Counted from the stretch's first letter, positions 24,647 through 34,179 are shown. The stretch: DNA of 64,000 bases from RGIG5612 sp045599965 (GCA_045599965.1 JAZRXA010000036.1:1-64000), one strand, 5' to 3'. The notes: a model not told the origin generated them from the sequence alone. Numbers and translations are program-made.

Positions 24647-26413
24647 ATGAGTAAAGGTACAATCAAAAAAGTTGCCGGACCATTGGTTATCGCTACAGGC
24701 ATGAGAGATGCAAACATGTTCGACGTTTGCCGTGTTAGCGAGCAAAGACTTATCGGCGAGATTATCGAGATTCACGGTGATGAAGCTTCAATCCAGGTTT
24801 ACGAAGAAACTTCTGGATTAGGACCAGGCGAACCAGTTGAATCTACAGGAGCAGCCCTAAGCGTTGACTTAGGACCTGGACTTATCGGAAGTATTTACGA
24901 TGGAATTCAAAGACCGCTTGTTAAGATTATGGAGATGAGTGGAAATAACTTACAGCGTGGTGTTGAAGTTCCTTCATTAGACAGAGAAAAGAAATGGATA
25001 TTCGTTCCAACAGCAAAAGTTGGCGACGAAGTTGGACCATGCGACATTATCGGAACAGTAAAAGAAACTCCTATTGTTGAGCAAAAAATTATGATTCCAA
25101 ATGGAATCGAAGGAAAGATCGTCGACATAAAGAGCGGCGAATTTACTGTTGAAGAAACCGTTGCAGTAGTAGAGACAAAAGATGGCGAGAAAAAAGAAAT
25201 CGCCATGATGCAAAAATGGCCAGTGCGTGTTGGCCGTCCTTATAAGGAGAAACTTTCTCCTACAATGCCTTTAGTAACAGGACAAAGAGTTATAGATTGC
25301 CTCTTCCCAATTGCAAAGGGTGGTACAGCAGCTATCCCAGGACCTTTCGGTTCAGGAAAAACTGTAACACAGCACCAGTTAGCAAAATGGGCAGAAGCTG
25401 ACATAGTAGTTTATATCGGTTGTGGCGAGCGTGGAAACGAAATGACTGACGTTCTTAACGAGTTCCCAGAACTTAAAGATCCTAAGACAGGCCACTCATT
25501 AATGGAAAGAACAGTGCTTATCGCAAATACATCAGATATGCCTGTTGCAGCCCGTGAAGCATCTATTTACGTTGGTATCACAATCGCTGAATACTTTAGA
25601 GACATGGGATACTCAGTAGCACTTATGGCAGACTCAACAAGCCGTTGGGCAGAAGCCTTAAGAGAAATGTCTGGCCGTCTTGAAGAAATGCCAGGTGAAG
25701 AAGGTTACCCAGCTTACTTAGGTTCGCGTCTTGCACAGTTCTATGAAAGAGCTGGTAGAGTAATTTCAAACGGACTTAATCCTAGAGAAGGAGCGCTTTC
25801 CGTTATCGGAGCTGTTTCGCCTCCAGGTGGTGATATTTCAGAGCCAGTTTCCCAGGCAACACTTCGTATCGTAAAAGTTTTCTGGGGCTTAGATGCTAAC
25901 CTAGCTTATAAGCGTCACTTCCCAGCTATTAACTGGCTTACAAGTTACTCACTTTACACAACAGAAATGGGCCCATGGTTCGACGAAGCAGTAAAGGGTA
26001 CATGGATGGAAGATAGAGGACGTATGATGAAACTTTTAAGTGACGAAGCAGCCTTAGAAGAAATCGTACAACTTGTTGGTATGGATGCACTCTCATCACC
26101 AGATAGATTAAAGATGGAAGCAGCACGTTCAATAAGAGAAGACTTCTTGCATCAAGATTCATTCCATGAGATTGATACATACACAGAATTAGATAAGCAA
26201 TATCTTATGATGAGACTTATCTTAGCTTATTACGACGAAGCCCTCGCAGCATTAGAAAAAGGCGCAGACATCGAAAAATTAGTAGGCTTAGAAGTAAGAG
26301 AAAAAATTGGTAGATATAAATATACAACTCACGACCGTATTGAAGGTGAGTTCGAAGCAATAGTAACTGAACTTAAAAAAGAAGTTGCAAACTTGTTGAA
26401 AAAGGAGGACTAA
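24647..26413 (+). CDS. ntpA: V-type ATPase catalytic subunit A
   Basis: A 588-residue catalytic subunit with the P-loop GPFGSGKTVTQ, the bulge insertion specific to A subunits, and the GERGNEM catalytic-Glu motif. It hydrolyses (or makes) ATP in alternation with B. The ATG at 24647 gives the usual family N-terminus (MSKGTIKKVAGPLV). A TTG 12 bases upstream is possible but sits almost on the AAGG ribosome site. Confidence 0.94.
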   Translation: MSKGTIKKVAGPLVIATGMRDANMFDVCRVSEQRLIGEIIEIHGDEASIQVYEETSGLGPGEPVESTGAALSVDLGPGLIGSIYDGIQRPLVKIMEMSGNNLQRGVEVPSLDREKKWIFVPTAKVGDEVGPCDIIGTVKETPIVEQKIMIPNGIEGKIVDIKSGEFTVEETVAVVETKDGEKKEIAMMQKWPVRVGRPYKEKLSPTMPLVTGQRVIDCLFPIAKGGTAAIPGPFGSGKTVTQHQLAKWAEADIVVYIGCGERGNEMTDVLNEFPELKDPKTGHSLMERTVLIANTSDMPVAAREASIYVGITIAEYFRDMGYSVALMADSTSRWAEALREMSGRLEEMPGEEGYPAYLGSRLAQFYERAGRVISNGLNPREGALSVIGAVSPPGGDISEPVSQATLRIVKVFWGLDANLAYKRHFPAINWLTSYSLYTTEMGPWFDEAVKGTWMEDRGRMMKLLSDEAALEEIVQLVGMDALSSPDRLKMEAARSIREDFLHQDSFHEIDTYTELDKQYLMMRLILAYYDEALAALEKGADIEKLVGLEVREKIGRYKYTTHDRIEGEFEAIVTELKKEVANLLKKED

Positions 26414-26416
26414 AAA

Positions 26417-27790
26417 ATGCCAAAAGAGTATAAAACAATTCAGGAAATAGCAGGTCCTCTTATGCTCGTTCAGGGCGTTGAAGGCGTTACCTATAACGAA
26501 CTTGGAGAAATCGAACTTGCAAACGGAGAAACAAGACGTTGTAAAGTTTTGGAAATTGACGGAACTAACGCAATGGTTCAGCTTTTCGAAAACTCAACAG
26601 GAATTAACCCACAAGAAAGTAAGGTTAGATTCTTAGGAAGAGCTATGGAACTTGGAGTTTCCGAGGACATGCTTAGCCGTGTATTTGACGGTCTTGGCCG
26701 TCCAATAGATGGAGGCCCAGAAATCCTTCCAGAAAAGAGAATGGATGTTAACGGACTTCCTATGAATCCAGCAGCTAGAAATTATCCTCAAGAATTTATT
26801 CAAACAGGTGTTTCTGCAATCGATGGACTTAACACATTGGTTAGAGGACAAAAGCTTCCAATCTTTTCAATGTCAGGTCTTCCTCATGCAGAGCTAGCAG
26901 CACAGATAGCACGTCAAGCAAAGGTTAGAGGAACAGATGAACAGTTCGCCGTTGTATTTGCAGCTATGGGTATTACATTCGAAGAAGCAAACTTCTTCAC
27001 AAACTCATTTACAGAAACAGGCGCAATCGATAGAACAGTTATGTTCGTAAACCTTGCTAATGACCCAGCCGTAGAAAGACTTGCTACACCAAAGATGGCA
27101 CTTACGGCAGCAGAATATTTAGCATTTGATAAAGGAATGCACGTACTTGTTATCCTTACAGATATCACAAACTACGCTGACTCACTTCGTGAAGTATCAG
27201 CAGCCCAAAAGGAAGTTCCTGGACGTCGTGGATATCCTGGATACATGTACACAGACCTTGCAACAATATATGAGAGAGCAGGACGTCAAGCAGGTAAGAG
27301 CGGATCAATCACAATGATTCCAATCCTTACAATGCCAGAAGATGATAAGACTCACCCAATCCCTGACCTTACAGGATATATTACAGAGGGCCAGATTATG
27401 CTTAGCCGTGAACTTTATCGTCAAGGCGTTATGCCACCAATCGATGTACTTCCTTCACTTTCGCGTTTGAAAGATAAAGGTATCGGCGAAGGAAAGACTA
27501 GAGTAGACCATGCTAACACAATGAACCAGCTTTTTGCAGCTTACGCTCGTGGTAAGGAAGCAAAAGAACTTATGGTTGTATTAGGTGAGGCCGCACTTAC
27601 ACAAATGGATAAACTTTATGCGAAGTTTGCAGATGAATTTGAAAAACAATATGTATCACAAGGCTTCGATGCAAACAGAGATATTGAAGAAACATTAGAT
27701 TTAGGTTGGGAATTACTTAGAATTCTTCCGCGTAGTGAACTTAAACGTATTAAGGATGAATTCCTTGATAAATACTACGACGCTAAATAG
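26417..27790 (+). CDS. ntpB: V-type ATPase subunit B
   Basis: A 457-residue non-catalytic nucleotide-site subunit, recognised by VFDGLGRPIDGGP, LPIFSMSGLPHAELAAQIARQA in place of a P-loop, and SLSRLKDKGIGEGKTR. The length is normal. It follows A by three bases with AAGGAGG upstream. Confidence 0.94.
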   Translation: MPKEYKTIQEIAGPLMLVQGVEGVTYNELGEIELANGETRRCKVLEIDGTNAMVQLFENSTGINPQESKVRFLGRAMELGVSEDMLSRVFDGLGRPIDGGPEILPEKRMDVNGLPMNPAARNYPQEFIQTGVSAIDGLNTLVRGQKLPIFSMSGLPHAELAAQIARQAKVRGTDEQFAVVFAAMGITFEEANFFTNSFTETGAIDRTVMFVNLANDPAVERLATPKMALTAAEYLAFDKGMHVLVILTDITNYADSLREVSAAQKEVPGRRGYPGYMYTDLATIYERAGRQAGKSGSITMIPILTMPEDDKTHPIPDLTGYITEGQIMLSRELYRQGVMPPIDVLPSLSRLKDKGIGEGKTRVDHANTMNQLFAAYARGKEAKELMVVLGEAALTQMDKLYAKFADEFEKQYVSQGFDANRDIEETLDLGWELLRILPRSELKRIKDEFLDKYYDAK

Positions 27791-27798
27791 GAGAAAAC

Positions 27799-28467
27799 AT
27801 GGCAACAAAAAAACAAGTTAATCCTACCCGTATGGAGCTAACTAAACAAAAGAAAAAGTTAGCGACAGCTGTAAGGGGACATAAATTACTTAAGGATAAA
27901 CGAGACGAATTAATGCGTCAGTTCTTAGAACTCGTGCGCGAAAATAAAGAGTTAAGAGAGAAAGTCGAAGAAGGCATCAAAAAAGCTAACAAAGACTTTG
28001 TTCTTGCGCGTGCTGGAATGGAAGACGAAGAAGTAAACGCAGCCTTTATGGCACCACGCCAAAGCGTAACTTTAGAAGCAACAATTAAAAACGTAATGAG
28101 TGTAGAAGTGCCAGTGTTCGAATATAGAACTAAGACAGCAGATGAAAACGACATCTACTCATACGGATACGCTTTTACATCAAGCGATTTAGACGGCGCA
28201 GTTACATCGCTTTCAGAAGTTATGCAGGACATGCTTAGGCTTGCAGAAGTAGAAAAAAGTTGTCAGCTTATGGCAGCAGAAATCGAAAAAACAAGAAGAC
28301 GTGTTAATGCGCTAGAGCATGTAATGATTCCAACAGCACAAGAAAATATTAAATACATTCAAATGAAACTCGACGAAAATGAGCGAAGCACACAAATCAG
28401 ACTTATGAAAGTTAAAGATATGATGCTCGAAGAAGCTCACCACTACAAAGAAAAAATGAATGCATGA
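27799..28467 (+). CDS. ntpD: V-type ATPase subunit D (central shaft)
   Basis: A 222-residue shaft subunit with long N- and C-terminal coiled-coil helices. NPTRMELTKQKKKLATAVRGHKLLKDKRDELMR at the start and RRVNALEHVMIPTAQENIKYI near the end are family hallmarks (each read directly). It rotates inside the A3B3 head. It is the last V-ATPase gene and overlaps exoA by four bases. Confidence 0.93.
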   Translation: MATKKQVNPTRMELTKQKKKLATAVRGHKLLKDKRDELMRQFLELVRENKELREKVEEGIKKANKDFVLARAGMEDEEVNAAFMAPRQSVTLEATIKNVMSVEVPVFEYRTKTADENDIYSYGYAFTSSDLDGAVTSLSEVMQDMLRLAEVEKSCQLMAAEIEKTRRRVNALEHVMIPTAQENIKYIQMKLDENERSTQIRLMKVKDMMLEEAHHYKEKMNA

Positions 28468-29216
28468 AATTTATATCTTGGAACGTTAACGGAATAAGAG
28501 CATGTATGAAAAAAGGTTTTTTAGATTTCTTTAATGAAATCGATGCCGACATATTTTGCTTACAAGAAACAAAAATGCAGGAAGGCCAGTTAGAACTAGA
28601 CCTTCCAGGATATTATCAATATTGGAACTATGCAGATAAAAAGGGCTATTCTGGAACAGCCCTTTTTACGAAGGAAAAACCCTTAAACGTAAGCTATGGT
28701 CTAGAAATAGATGAACATGACCATGAAGGTAGATTAATAACAGCCGAGTTTAAGGATTTTTATTTTATTACAGTGTATGTTCCAAACTCTCAGGATGAAT
28801 TAAAACGACTTGATTACCGAATGAAATGGGAAGACGACTTCTTAAAATATATAAAGAAGTTGGATAAGAAAAAACCAGTTATATATTGTGGCGACTTAAA
28901 TGTTGCACACAAAGAAATCGATCTTAAAAACCCAAAGACAAACCACAATAATGCCGGCTTTACCGATGAAGAAAGAGGAAAGATAAGCAAGGTATTAGAA
29001 AGTGGATTTGTAGATACTTTTAGACATTTCTATCCAGACGAGGAACAAATATATTCATGGTGGTCATACCGTTTCCATGCAAGAGAAAATAATTCAGGAT
29101 GGAGAATCGACTACTTTATTACGTCGGAAAGATTAAAAGAAAGATTAGTAGATGCTAAAATCCACACCGAAGTTTTGGGTTCGGATCATTGCCCGGTTGA
29201 ATTGGAGATAAAATGA
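28464..29216 (+). CDS. exoA: Exodeoxyribonuclease III / AP endonuclease
   Basis: A 250-residue Xth-family enzyme for base-excision repair. It shows the four expected motifs: SWNVNGIRA, LQETKM (metal Glu), CGDLNVAHKEIDL (active-site Asp/Asn) and the C-terminal WRIDYF and GSDHCPVE with the catalytic His. It is coupled to the ATPase operon through an ATGA overlap, although no functional link is known. Confidence 0.93.
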   Translation: MKFISWNVNGIRACMKKGFLDFFNEIDADIFCLQETKMQEGQLELDLPGYYQYWNYADKKGYSGTALFTKEKPLNVSYGLEIDEHDHEGRLITAEFKDFYFITVYVPNSQDELKRLDYRMKWEDDFLKYIKKLDKKKPVIYCGDLNVAHKEIDLKNPKTNHNNAGFTDEERGKISKVLESGFVDTFRHFYPDEEQIYSWWSYRFHARENNSGWRIDYFITSERLKERLVDAKIHTEVLGSDHCPVELEIK

Positions 29217-29818
29217 AAATATTAAATAAATTATTTTTCGAAACAAAGATGACATGGCCTAAGGTCATAATAGGCGCAGTCCTAGTAGCAGTCCTAACAG
29301 CAGCCCTACTTATAATTCCAGGAGTAAAAGATACATCTTTTTCATACATCGGAACCTATGTCGAAGCATGGGTACTTTTCGCACTAATAATAATTATGAA
29401 TTGCGAAAAAGCTTTAGAAGCAGGATTAAAGACATTCGTCTTTTTCTTAATAAGCCAACCACTTATCTATTTATTCCAAGTGCCATTTAGTTGGATGGGA
29501 TGGTCTTTATTTAGCTACTATCCTAGATGGGGAATTTTTACAATTCTTTGCTTTCCAGTAGCTATGCTCGCATGGTTAATAAAGAAGAATAAATGGTGGG
29601 GCGGAATAATTTTAGGCGCAGCAACAGGTTTTTTAGGCTACCAATTTTCATACTACCTTCCAGGACTAGTAAATAACTTTCCACATAATCTAGCAGCATC
29701 AATTTTTATCATTTTAGAATTAGCAGTTTTAATCTTTACAATTCTTAAGAATAAGGCAGCCAAAATAATATGCCTAGCAATTACCCTCGTAGCAATTGCT
29801 GGAGGATGCCTTATTTAA
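29213..29818 (+). CDS. Membrane protein of unknown function
   Basis: A 201-residue protein with about six hydrophobic segments. It starts inside the exoA stop (ATGA). Trp/Tyr-rich loops (PFSWMGWSLFSYYPRWG, KKNKWWGG) are notable. I do not recognise the family; the size and topology resemble small uncharacterised Firmicute membrane proteins. No catalytic motif is visible. Confidence 0.6.
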   Translation: MKILNKLFFETKMTWPKVIIGAVLVAVLTAALLIIPGVKDTSFSYIGTYVEAWVLFALIIIMNCEKALEAGLKTFVFFLISQPLIYLFQVPFSWMGWSLFSYYPRWGIFTILCFPVAMLAWLIKKNKWWGGIILGAATGFLGYQFSYYLPGLVNNFPHNLAASIFIILELAVLIFTILKNKAAKIICLAITLVAIAGGCLI

Positions 29819-29856
29819 TTTATGTAATTCCTGAAAAAATAAATTTAAACTAGATT

Positions 29857-29869
29857 TACTATTATAGTA
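29857..29869. promoter_or_regulatory. 13-bp perfect palindrome upstream of hipB
   Basis: TACTAT-T-ATAGTA lies just upstream of the -35 box of the hipBA promoter. It is a candidate binding site for HipB or another regulator. Confidence 0.4.
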
Positions 29870-29896
29870 GACAAAAGTGGCATATTAGCGTAAAAT
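29868..29896 (+). promoter_or_regulatory. hipBA promoter
   Basis: TAGACA (29868-29873), 17-bp spacer, TAAAAT (29891-29896), about 33 bp before the hipB ATG. One of two direct-repeat operator candidates lies within it. Confidence 0.6.
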
Positions 29897-29927
29897 ATGA
29901 CAATAAAACGACAAAGGTGGCGTATTA
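29871..29927 (+). promoter_or_regulatory. Two 17-bp direct repeats, candidate HipB operators
   Basis: Copies at 29871-29887 and 29911-29927 share ACAAARGTGGCRTATTA with two differences and a 40-bp period (about four helical turns). The first lies between the -35 and -10 boxes. The second covers the ribosome-binding region just before the hipB ATG at 29929. This arrangement suits autorepression by the antitoxin. Confidence 0.55.
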
Positions 29928-29928
29928 A

Positions 29929-30261
29929 ATGGCTAAACTAAACATTAAAGAATATCAAAAGCTTATAGGAACAAGGATAAAGCAATATCGAGTTAATTTA
30001 GGGCTATCGCAAAAAGATTTGGAATACAAATCCGGAGTTTCTATGCGAAGCATATCTAGATTAGAGCAAGGTGCATCAGTGCAACTTGAAAGTCTAATAA
30101 AAATTTTATTAGCGCTTAATCTCGAACAAAATCTAGAGATGTTGATACCAGACCAAACAAAGCGCCCTTCTTTTTACCTAAACAAAAATACAGAACCTAG
30201 AAAACGAGTAAGTAAAAAAACAAAAACCAACACTCAATTCAAATGGGGAGATGAAGAATAA
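29929..30261 (+). CDS. hipB: HipB-like antitoxin, XRE family
   Basis: A 110-residue DNA-binding protein with an XRE helix-turn-helix at about residues 12-66 (IKQYRVNLGLSQKDLEYKSG, SRLEQG). The C-terminal tail is basic and ends in KWGDEE. HipB-type antitoxins dimerise, neutralise the HipA kinase and repress their own promoter. It ends immediately before hipA. AAAGGTGG serves as ribosome site. Confidence 0.82.
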   Translation: MAKLNIKEYQKLIGTRIKQYRVNLGLSQKDLEYKSGVSMRSISRLEQGASVQLESLIKILLALNLEQNLEMLIPDQTKRPSFYLNKNTEPRKRVSKKTKTNTQFKWGDEE

Positions 30262-31554
30262 ATGAACACAACAGCGGAAGTATATTTATGGGGAACCAGA
30301 GTTGGAATTATTCACCAAGAATTAGATAAACCGTATGCGTCATTTGAATACGATAAAAATTTTATAGAAAGCGGAATAGAAATTTCGCCAATAATGATGC
30401 CATTAAATAATATAGTTTACGAGTTTCCGTCTCTTTCAGGAGAACCGTTTTTTGGTCTGCCAGGATTAGTTGCAGATTCTTTACCTGACACATTTGGGAA
30501 TAAGGTAATAGAACAATGGTTGTCAAAGCAAGGAAAATCAATTGAAGATTTTACAGCAATAGATAGACTTTGTTATACAGGCAAAAGAGGAATGGGCGCA
30601 CTTGAATACCTTCCATCATCTTTCGAAATCGGAGACATAGACGAAAATATTAATGTGTCCGAGATGGTCAAGTTTGCCTCAGATATCTTAAGTCAAAGAG
30701 AAACAATTACACTAAGCGCACAAGAGAAATTAACATATTCGCAATTAGTGCAGGTAGGAACATCTGCTGGAGGAGCAAGAGCGAAGGCTTTAATTGCATG
30801 GAACGAAAAGACAAATGAAATTCGCTCCGGCCAAATAGATTTAGACAAAGATTTTGGTTATTGGCTTATGAAGTTTGACAATGTTGAAAGAAATGGAGAC
30901 TATGGAATTGAAGATATCCCAGAATACACATTGATAGAATATGCATATTATAAGATGGCTTTGGCAGCAGGTATCAATATGAGCGAGTGCAGAATTTATT
31001 CATGCGCCGGCAAGAATCATTTTATGACAAAACGATTTGACCGAGTTGATGGAAAAAAGGTTCACATGCAATCTTTAGGAGCCTTGGCACACATAAGTTA
31101 TAACGAACCAAGGTTGTGTAGCTATGAGATGGCAGCAGCATATATGAAAGGAATAAATCTTCCTGCTAAAGATATAGAACAATTTTTTGCACGCATGGTT
31201 TTTAATTGTTTAGCAGTTAATCAAGATGATCATGTTAAGAATGTTTCTTTTCTTATGGACAAAAGCGGACAATGGAGATTGGCGCCCGCTTATGACGTGA
31301 CGTATTCTTTCAATAAAACTAATAGATGGTTAAGCGCTCATCAAATGACTATTAACAATAAAAACAGCAATATAGAATTGGATGATTTATTAAAAGCAGG
31401 AGAGAAGATGGAACTTAAAAAGAAAAAATGCCAAGACATAATATTGCAAGTAAGTACTGTTGTCAATGATTTTGAAAAGTATGCAAAGGCAGCCAGAATA
31501 AAAGAAAAAACATATTCAGATATAAAGAAAATCCTAAAGAAAAACAGCATCTAA
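30262..31554 (+). CDS. hipA: HipA-like serine/threonine kinase toxin
   Basis: A 430-residue HipA-family kinase. Features seen: N-terminal HipA_N region with LPGLVADSLPDTFGN, the Gly-rich ejectable loop VGTSAGGARAKALIAW, MTKRFDR, the catalytic NQDDHVKNVSFL and the metal-binding PAYDVTYS. In other species HipA kinases phosphorylate glutamyl- or tryptophanyl-tRNA synthetase and cause dormancy. The catalytic residues look intact, so the toxin is probably functional. It starts directly after the hipB stop and is followed by a strong terminator. Confidence 0.88.
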   Translation: MNTTAEVYLWGTRVGIIHQELDKPYASFEYDKNFIESGIEISPIMMPLNNIVYEFPSLSGEPFFGLPGLVADSLPDTFGNKVIEQWLSKQGKSIEDFTAIDRLCYTGKRGMGALEYLPSSFEIGDIDENINVSEMVKFASDILSQRETITLSAQEKLTYSQLVQVGTSAGGARAKALIAWNEKTNEIRSGQIDLDKDFGYWLMKFDNVERNGDYGIEDIPEYTLIEYAYYKMALAAGINMSECRIYSCAGKNHFMTKRFDRVDGKKVHMQSLGALAHISYNEPRLCSYEMAAAYMKGINLPAKDIEQFFARMVFNCLAVNQDDHVKNVSFLMDKSGQWRLAPAYDVTYSFNKTNRWLSAHQMTINNKNSNIELDDLLKAGEKMELKKKKCQDIILQVSTVVNDFEKYAKAARIKEKTYSDIKKILKKNSI

Positions 31555-31626
31555 AACGTTCTAAATATTTATACAACGCATACCAGATATGCAAATTAAA
31601 TAATTTTTAGCGCAAGCTAAACCTAT

Positions 31627-31655
31627 AAAAGGCGACCTTAGGGTCGCCTTTTTTG
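31627..31655 (+). terminator. Terminator after hipA
   Basis: GGCGACC (31631-31637) pairs with GGTCGCC (31642-31648), extended by flanking A/T pairs and a T6 tail. Confidence 0.9.
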
Positions 31656-31677
31656 TACAATTTTCTATACAAAAATG

Positions 31678-31707
31678 TTGACTTATTGGGGGCAAAAAAG
31701 GTAAAAT
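31678..31707 (+). promoter_or_regulatory. Promoter for the surface-protein gene
   Basis: TTGACT (31678-31683), 18-bp spacer, TAAAAT (31702-31707). The leader to the ATG at 31782 is about 68 nt. Confidence 0.65.
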
Positions 31708-31781
31708 AGTTATACGATATTTAAATAAGAGATATTCTGCCAAAGAATATCTAAAAAAGACAAATTAAATGGAGGAAAGAC

Positions 31782-33932
31782 ATGAAGAAAATTTTTAAGC
31801 GTTTCGGCGCGATGTTCTTGGTTGTAGCAATGCTAGTTGCTATGCTCCCAATGACAGTATTGGCAGGACAAGAAGGTTTAAAAAAAGACGAGTATTATAT
31901 AAGTATTGAAGGAAAAGGTGAAGTAACAATTGCAAAAATAGATAAGGATGGCAACTCTTCACCAGTGGCTATTAAGGATGGAATTTTTGAATTTAATTTT
32001 GGGGGTGGACAACATAAAGTTTGCACAGAAAAGAATTCTACTAGTAATGTGCTGAGTTTTACGGTGAAAAATCCGCAAGAAAAAATAGAGGGCACATTGG
32101 TATTGACTCCAACTCCTTCTAATGTTGTATGGCAATATAAAAAAGATGGTGTATGGCAAGACTTTCCTATGGAGACTCAGAACAGTGAAGCTTTTTCAAA
32201 TATGATAAAAGTTGATGGTATCAAAGCTGTATTCCCTAGCGATACACCTGAAGTTAAAATACTACCAACACTTAACGGTTCTCTTACATACAATTTTAGA
32301 GATCAGGAATTAATTACAGCTCCAGCAGAAGCAACTCCAGAAGATGCAACAGTTTATTATGCAATAGGTGAAGATAATGAAACTGTACCAACAGGAGAGG
32401 GTGTATGGACTAGTGAGTCAAATGAAATCACTGGAAAAGATGCGGGCACATATTATGTTTGGTATAAAGCAGTAAATGGTAATGCTGAATCAACACCAGC
32501 ATATGTAGGACCAGTTGAAATCAAACCACTTGAAATCCCTGTATATTGGTTTAATGATAATAACTTCACATATGATGGAACTACACATAGAAACCCAACA
32601 GCTATTTCATTCTGGAATCTTGCAGGAACAAGAGTTACACTTAAAAGTTTTAATGAAAACGAAGAAGCAGCTATAGATAAAACATTAGAAGATGCTGGAA
32701 CATATGTATTTGAAGCAACTTCAACACATCCAAACTTTGTATTCTCTAAGGAAACAAGTACAACAACAGTTAAAGTAAGCAAAGCAACATTTGCTGTTGT
32801 ATGGCCAAGAAAAACATATGTATATAATGATAAAGTACAAGAATTTCCAGAAGTTACATTACTTGGTCTTGGAAAGAAACCAGAAAAAGTTGAAGTTTCT
32901 ATTGAAAAATATAAAGGTAGAGAAGCTAGGAGACGTACAAAATTTGAAGATGCTGGCACATATTTATTAAAAGCTACATCAACAAATCCAAACTATAATC
33001 TTATAAATGATACAAAAGAATATGAAATCTATAAAGCTTTAGTTGAACTTCCAAAAGCAGCTGAAGGCCTTGTATATAATGGAAAAGAACAAACTGGCGT
33101 TGAAGGTAAAAGAGGCTTATACAGAGTTGAAAATGGTAAAGCTACTAATGCAGGAAAGTATGAAGCTAAAGTTAAATTAGTTGATTCTGATAACTATCAA
33201 TGGATTTTAGGAAGAGGCAAATTTAGTTCAGATGATCAAACTGTTTCTTATACAATTGCAAAGAATGAACTTGATATAACTGATTTCCGTTTTGATATTC
33301 CTGACGACACAGACTACAGAGGAAGACCTGTTGAAGCTCAGGTTAAATTAGCTAGAAAGTATGATGGTAGAAGATCAGGAAATGAATTAGAAGTTTGGTA
33401 TGAAAATGAAGAAGGAAAGACAGTTAAAAAACCTGTAGTTCCTGGTACATACAAAGTAATGGCAACTATTAAAGGCAGCCACAGAATTGAAAACTTCGAA
33501 GGAGACCCTGTTAACCTTGGCGAATTCACAATTAACGGCGTAGAAATCACAGAAGGTGATGGAAGCGTTTATACTAAAGGCTCAGAAGAAACACTTAAGT
33601 TTGTATCTAATGGACCATTCAAAGCTTTCAAAGGAATCAAGGTTGATGGACATAGAGTTGATAAAGACAATTACGTTGCTGAAGCAGGAAGCACAGTTGT
33701 TACATTCAACGAAGATTATGCTGAATCATTATCAGAAGGAAAACATGAAATCGTATTCGTATTTGGCGATCGTCATAATCCTGTAGTAGCAAGTGGAACT
33801 TTCACAGTTAAGGCTGCTGAAGCTCCTAATACAGGCGATGAAAGCAACTTGCTTATCTGGATTGTAATGGGCTCACTTGCATTCTTAACAATGCTCGGAG
33901 CAGCTTACACAATTCTTAGAAAAGACAACTAA
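31782..33932 (+). CDS. Cell-wall-anchored surface protein with MBG/YDG-like repeats
   Basis: A 716-residue exported protein. Residues 1-28 form a signal peptide (KK-F-KR, hydrophobic core, VLA|G). The middle holds about four divergent 80-100-residue modules with FTYDGTTHRNP, DAGTYVFEAT, DAGTYLLKAT and VYNGKEQ, the pattern of bacterial MBG/YDG-type Ig-like repeats. The C-terminus is a sorting signal: APNTG (681-685), a hydrophobic helix and RKDN. The PNTG motif departs from canonical LPXTG. Adhesion or surface-layer function is inferred. The only sortase in the window (near 50 kb) is class-B-like, so the matching enzyme is uncertain. It is a single-gene unit with its own promoter and terminator. 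Confidence 0.8.
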   Translation: MKKIFKRFGAMFLVVAMLVAMLPMTVLAGQEGLKKDEYYISIEGKGEVTIAKIDKDGNSSPVAIKDGIFEFNFGGGQHKVCTEKNSTSNVLSFTVKNPQEKIEGTLVLTPTPSNVVWQYKKDGVWQDFPMETQNSEAFSNMIKVDGIKAVFPSDTPEVKILPTLNGSLTYNFRDQELITAPAEATPEDATVYYAIGEDNETVPTGEGVWTSESNEITGKDAGTYYVWYKAVNGNAESTPAYVGPVEIKPLEIPVYWFNDNNFTYDGTTHRNPTAISFWNLAGTRVTLKSFNENEEAAIDKTLEDAGTYVFEATSTHPNFVFSKETSTTTVKVSKATFAVVWPRKTYVYNDKVQEFPEVTLLGLGKKPEKVEVSIEKYKGREARRRTKFEDAGTYLLKATSTNPNYNLINDTKEYEIYKALVELPKAAEGLVYNGKEQTGVEGKRGLYRVENGKATNAGKYEAKVKLVDSDNYQWILGRGKFSSDDQTVSYTIAKNELDITDFRFDIPDDTDYRGRPVEAQVKLARKYDGRRSGNELEVWYENEEGKTVKKPVVPGTYKVMATIKGSHRIENFEGDPVNLGEFTINGVEITEGDGSVYTKGSEETLKFVSNGPFKAFKGIKVDGHRVDKDNYVAEAGSTVVTFNEDYAESLSEGKHEIVFVFGDRHNPVVASGTFTVKAAEAPNTGDESNLLIWIVMGSLAFLTMLGAAYTILRKDN

Positions 33933-33968
33933 TAAACACAACAAACTAAATACTTAAAATCTAATTAC

Positions 33969-34000
33969 AAGATGGCTCCGAAAGGGGCCATCTTTTTTGT
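33969..34000 (+). terminator. Terminator after the surface-protein gene
   Basis: AAGATGGCTCC (33969-33979) and GGGGCCATCTT (33984-33994) pair around a GAAA tetraloop, followed by T6. Confidence 0.9.
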
Positions 34001-34024
34001 GTTTGTTTAGGAGGAGTGGTGCGA

Positions 34025-34117
34025 AGGTGGAGGTGAAGTCGATTTTCTGGGTGTAGGTAGAGGTGAAACCTCCTAAAAAACATTTTTTCTTGCAGAAACT
34101 AGACTTCACCTCCACCT
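34025..34117. repeat. 16-bp perfect inverted repeat enclosing part of direct-repeat copy A
   Basis: AGGTGGAGGTGAAGTC (34025-34040) is the exact reverse complement of 34102-34117. A smaller hairpin, GAGGT/ACCTC (34060-34072), sits inside. The arms are purine-rich against pyrimidine-rich. The outer left arm has no counterpart upstream of copy B. Confidence 0.75.
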
Positions 34118-34156
34118 CCTGCCAAAAACTAGACTTCCCCTCCACAGAAACTAAAC
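34057..34156 (+). repeat. 100-bp direct repeat, copy A
   Basis: It is 97 of 100 bases identical to copy B at 35288-35387. It contains a twice-repeated AAACTAGACTTC(A/C)CCTCCAC submotif. It lies 162 bp before the nuclease-like gene. The 386-bp gap 33933-34318 otherwise holds the upstream terminator and one promoter. Confidence 0.9.
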
Positions 34157-34179
34157 CCCTCCAAAACATCCCCCTCAAC

